Source: Chloroflexi bacterium RBG_16_48_8 (GTDB lineage Bacteria; Chloroflexota; Anaerolineae; Anaerolineales; E44-bin32). From it: 8,329 nt of DNA. This document shows, piece by piece, positions 6,982 to 8,329 of the stretch (within the stretch, counting starts at the first letter, position 1; every line of letters starts with the position of its first letter). Below the pieces are notes generated by a model. It ran no database searches. It was not told where the DNA came from and worked only from the letters and a program-made list of their open reading frames with translations. The translations under genes were made by a program, and so were the position numbers. The DNA is taken from NCBI GenBank assembly GCA_001795115.1, contig MGNI01000148.1, forward strand, positions 40,982 to 49,310, read 5' to 3'.

Positions 6982-7194
6982 GGCAAACGACCTGGAGTTT
7001 GGGATCCGAATTTTATTCTTGGTATCTCCTTGGGCTCAATCCAGAAAAGGATTTCGAGGAGAAGGCAAACCTCCGCCAACGCTAGGAAAGTTTAAACACC
7101 TGTGAAAGCAACAATGGGTGAAATTCGAACTATCAACCTCCTGGGTCTTAAATGTATTTCATAGGATGTGGCTTTTTCTTGGGTATTGTCCCTG

Positions 7195-7203
7195 TGGTAG
7201 AAT
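7195..7203 (+). promoter_or_regulatory. Extended -10 promoter for hsp20-lon
   Basis: TGGTAGAAT combines a TGn extension (7195-7197) with the -10 hexamer TAGAAT (7198-7203). The -35 region at 17-18 nt distance is only T-rich, which is acceptable for extended -10 promoters. Transcription would begin near 7210 and leave a leader of about 35 nt before the hsp20 ATG. It is the best candidate in the gap, and other sigma factors are not excluded. Confidence 0.45.
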
Positions 7204-7245
7204 GAGCCATGGATGAAAAATAAATTAGGTGGGCAGAGTTAAATC

Positions 7246-7674
7246 ATGAAGGAAGTGATATTTCTAGATGAACATCCGCATTTTCAATTAGCAGGTGAAG
7301 AAGATATTTGGGCAGGAGATCCGTTGCGCTCCTCGGGTTGGCGATTGAAAAGAAGATCTCCTTACTGGCGGCCTCCAACGGATGCTTTCGAAACCGAAAA
7401 TGAATTTGTGGTCGTTGTTGAAATTGCTGGTATGAGAGGATTGGATATTTCTGCCACATATGATAAAGGATTGTTATCGGTGCGCGGTGTTCGAGCAGAT
7501 AAAGGGGGTTTGAAGGCATACCATCAAATGGAAATCGCCTATGGCGAATTCGTTAGCGAGGTCCGTTTGCCGAGCAAGATAGAAACTGAGAAAATCGAAG
7601 CCACCTATAGTGACGGTTTTTTAAAAGTTGTTTTACCTAAAATAGAATCAAAACACATCTCAGTTGATGAATAG
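7246..7674 (+). CDS. hsp20: Hsp20-family small heat-shock protein
   Basis: This is an ATP-independent holdase that binds unfolding proteins as large oligomers in the cytoplasm. The alpha-crystallin domain spans about residues 41-132, from the conserved WRPPTDAFETENEF (41-54), through YGEFVSEVRLP (99-109), to ATYSDGFLKVVLPK (119-132), the family's A-x-x-x-x-G-x-L-type consensus. The N-terminal arm (about 40 residues) is rich in acidic and aromatic residues. The C-terminal tail is very short and holds only one I-x-V motif (I138-S-V140), which could dock into neighbouring dimers as the canonical I-x-I does. The 142-residue length is normal. The ATG is preceded by AGGTGGG (7227-7233), about 12 nt upstream, a rather distant ribosome-binding site. 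lon follows after 26 nt, probably on the same mRNA. No CIRCE or HAIR operator is visible. Confidence 0.93.
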   Translation: MKEVIFLDEHPHFQLAGEEDIWAGDPLRSSGWRLKRRSPYWRPPTDAFETENEFVVVVEIAGMRGLDISATYDKGLLSVRGVRADKGGLKAYHQMEIAYGEFVSEVRLPSKIETEKIEATYSDGFLKVVLPKIESKHISVDE

Positions 7675-7689
7675 GATAACGAGATGATT

Positions 7690-7694
7690 GAGGA
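7690..7694 (+). promoter_or_regulatory. Ribosome-binding site that fixes the GTG start of lon
   Basis: GAGGA at 7690-7694 lies 6 nt before the GTG at 7701. An in-frame TGA at 7689-7691 rules out any start further upstream, and the first in-frame ATG lies well inside the conserved Lon domain. Together these make GTG 7701 the most likely initiation codon. Confidence 0.7.
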
Positions 7695-7700
7695 TTAACT

Positions 7701-8329
7701 GTGTTGGATCATACTTTCAAGGATCACAATTTGAGAAAAGATTTGCAGCATTACCGATTTGAAGAAGGAGAAGAAGCCTCGAAAATTCTTGTTCATGACC
7801 AGAGCATTACAGATGTCAGCGGGGAGACCTTTCCCGATACATCCGATCTTCCTGAAGAACTTCCCATTCTTCCTTTACGGGGTGTTGTTGTCTATCCCCA
7901 TACCGCTTTCCCTTTGACCATCGGACAACCTAGATCGATCAAGTTGGTAGATGAAGCTGTTGCAGGATCTAGATTAATTGGCTTGGTTGCTTCGAAGAAG
8001 GCGGAATTAGAGACCCCGGGACCGGAAGATTTGTTTACCTATGGGACCATCAGTGCTATTCAACGCTTGTTCCGTGCACCAGATGGGACCATACGTTTGA
8101 TCGTTCAAGGTTTAGGAAGATTCGAGTTGGAAGAATTTGTTAGTTTGGAACCTTACTTGGCAGCACGTATCAAATTAAAGCCAGAAATCGTCGAGGAAGG
8201 TGTCGAAATCGAAGCTCAAGTGAGAGCTGCCCGAGATCAATTCCAACGAATCACTGAATTAACAACATCTCTCCCTCCTGAAATTGTAGGAAGTGTGCTG
8301 AATCTTGAAGATCCGCTTCATGTTGCCTA
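7701..8329 (+). CDS. lon: ATP-dependent Lon protease, N-terminal part, cut by window edge
   Basis: Lon is a cytoplasmic hexameric AAA+ serine protease that degrades misfolded and short-lived regulatory proteins. Only the first 209 codons are inside the window. Residues 1-53 form a charged, mostly acidic leader without recognisable homology. The Lon substrate-binding N domain starts with LPILPLRGVVVYPHTAFPL (54-72) and continues through SIKLVDEA, GLVASKK, LFTYGTISAIQRLFRAPDG and LIVQGLGRFELEEF, all typical of the family. The helical stretch from about residue 165 onward is the beginning of the coiled linker to the ATPase. The AAA+ and protease domains lie beyond 8329 and cannot be checked. The frame opens at GTG 7701 with GAGGA 6 nt upstream. 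The hsp20 stop lies 26 nt before it, so chaperone and protease are likely co-transcribed. Confidence 0.93.
   Translation, partial: MLDHTFKDHNLRKDLQHYRFEEGEEASKILVHDQSITDVSGETFPDTSDLPEELPILPLRGVVVYPHTAFPLTIGQPRSIKLVDEAVAGSRLIGLVASKKAELETPGPEDLFTYGTISAIQRLFRAPDGTIRLIVQGLGRFELEEFVSLEPYLAARIKLKPEIVEEGVEIEAQVRAARDQFQRITELTTSLPPEIVGSVLNLEDPLHVA

Larger units (their letters stand above)
6889..7245. other. 357-nt intergenic stretch without a credible gene
   Basis: No frame on either strand here looks like a protein. It contains a perfect 6-bp hairpin near the hydrolase end, a tRNA-3'-half-like sequence on the - strand at 7118-7151, and an extended -10 promoter at 7195-7203. No CIRCE-type (TTAGCACTC) or HspR-type (CTTGAGT) heat-shock operator is visible. 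It is much longer than the other gaps in the window and may hold decayed sequence. Confidence 0.6.

Noticed and set aside
7030..7080. GAGG/CCTC inverted repeat in the intergenic stretch
   Set aside because: The stem is only 4-5 bp with a bulge, which is expected by chance in a sequence of this length.
7244..7519. A 91-codon open frame on the - strand over hsp20
   Set aside because: It lies opposite the alpha-crystallin domain coding sequence and the product has no recognisable motif, so it is a shadow of the real gene.

Overview
The window is ordinary bacterial chromosome, moderate in GC (roughly mid-40s percent by eye), with every recognisable gene on the + strand and short gaps between genes. 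Gene content and protein style suggest a Chloroflexota bacterium, most likely of the Anaerolineae type: an FtsK with a short linker, an inositol-phospholipid-like CDP-alcohol phosphotransferase, a NatA-type ABC exporter, and a small heat-shock protein directly ahead of Lon. This taxonomic guess is an inference; there is no rRNA in the window to confirm it. I saw no mobile element, CRISPR array, intact tRNA or integrase.

Region 1 (1-3685) is an envelope and division block. It holds the 3' part of ftsK (DNA translocase, 5' end outside the window), a CDP-alcohol phosphatidyltransferase, and lgt (prolipoprotein diacylglyceryl transferase). The last two genes are 3 nt apart, and a strong intrinsic terminator at 3649-3685 closes the unit. 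The phosphotransferase makes phospholipid headgroups and Lgt consumes phosphatidylglycerol, so the pair links phospholipid supply to lipoprotein maturation. Between ftsK and the phosphotransferase lies a small hairpin that buries a Shine-Dalgarno sequence, followed by a 15-codon open frame.

Region 2 (3699-6888) starts with a good sigma70-type promoter placed so close to the ATG that the transcript would be nearly leaderless. It carries an ABC ATPase, an overlapping membrane subunit (TGATG overlap), and a metallo-beta-lactamase-fold hydrolase 6 nt further on. The membrane subunit is the most unusual protein here: its first half is an ABC-2 permease and its second half is a SpoIIM-family membrane domain, in one uninterrupted reading frame.

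Region 3 (6889-7245) is a 357-nt stretch without a credible gene. It contains a small hairpin, a decayed tRNA-3'-half-like sequence on the - strand, and an extended -10 promoter for the next unit.

Region 4 (7246-8329) is a protein-quality-control pair: an Hsp20 small heat-shock protein followed after 26 nt by a GTG-started lon gene that runs off the right edge. The chaperone holds unfolded proteins and Lon degrades them.
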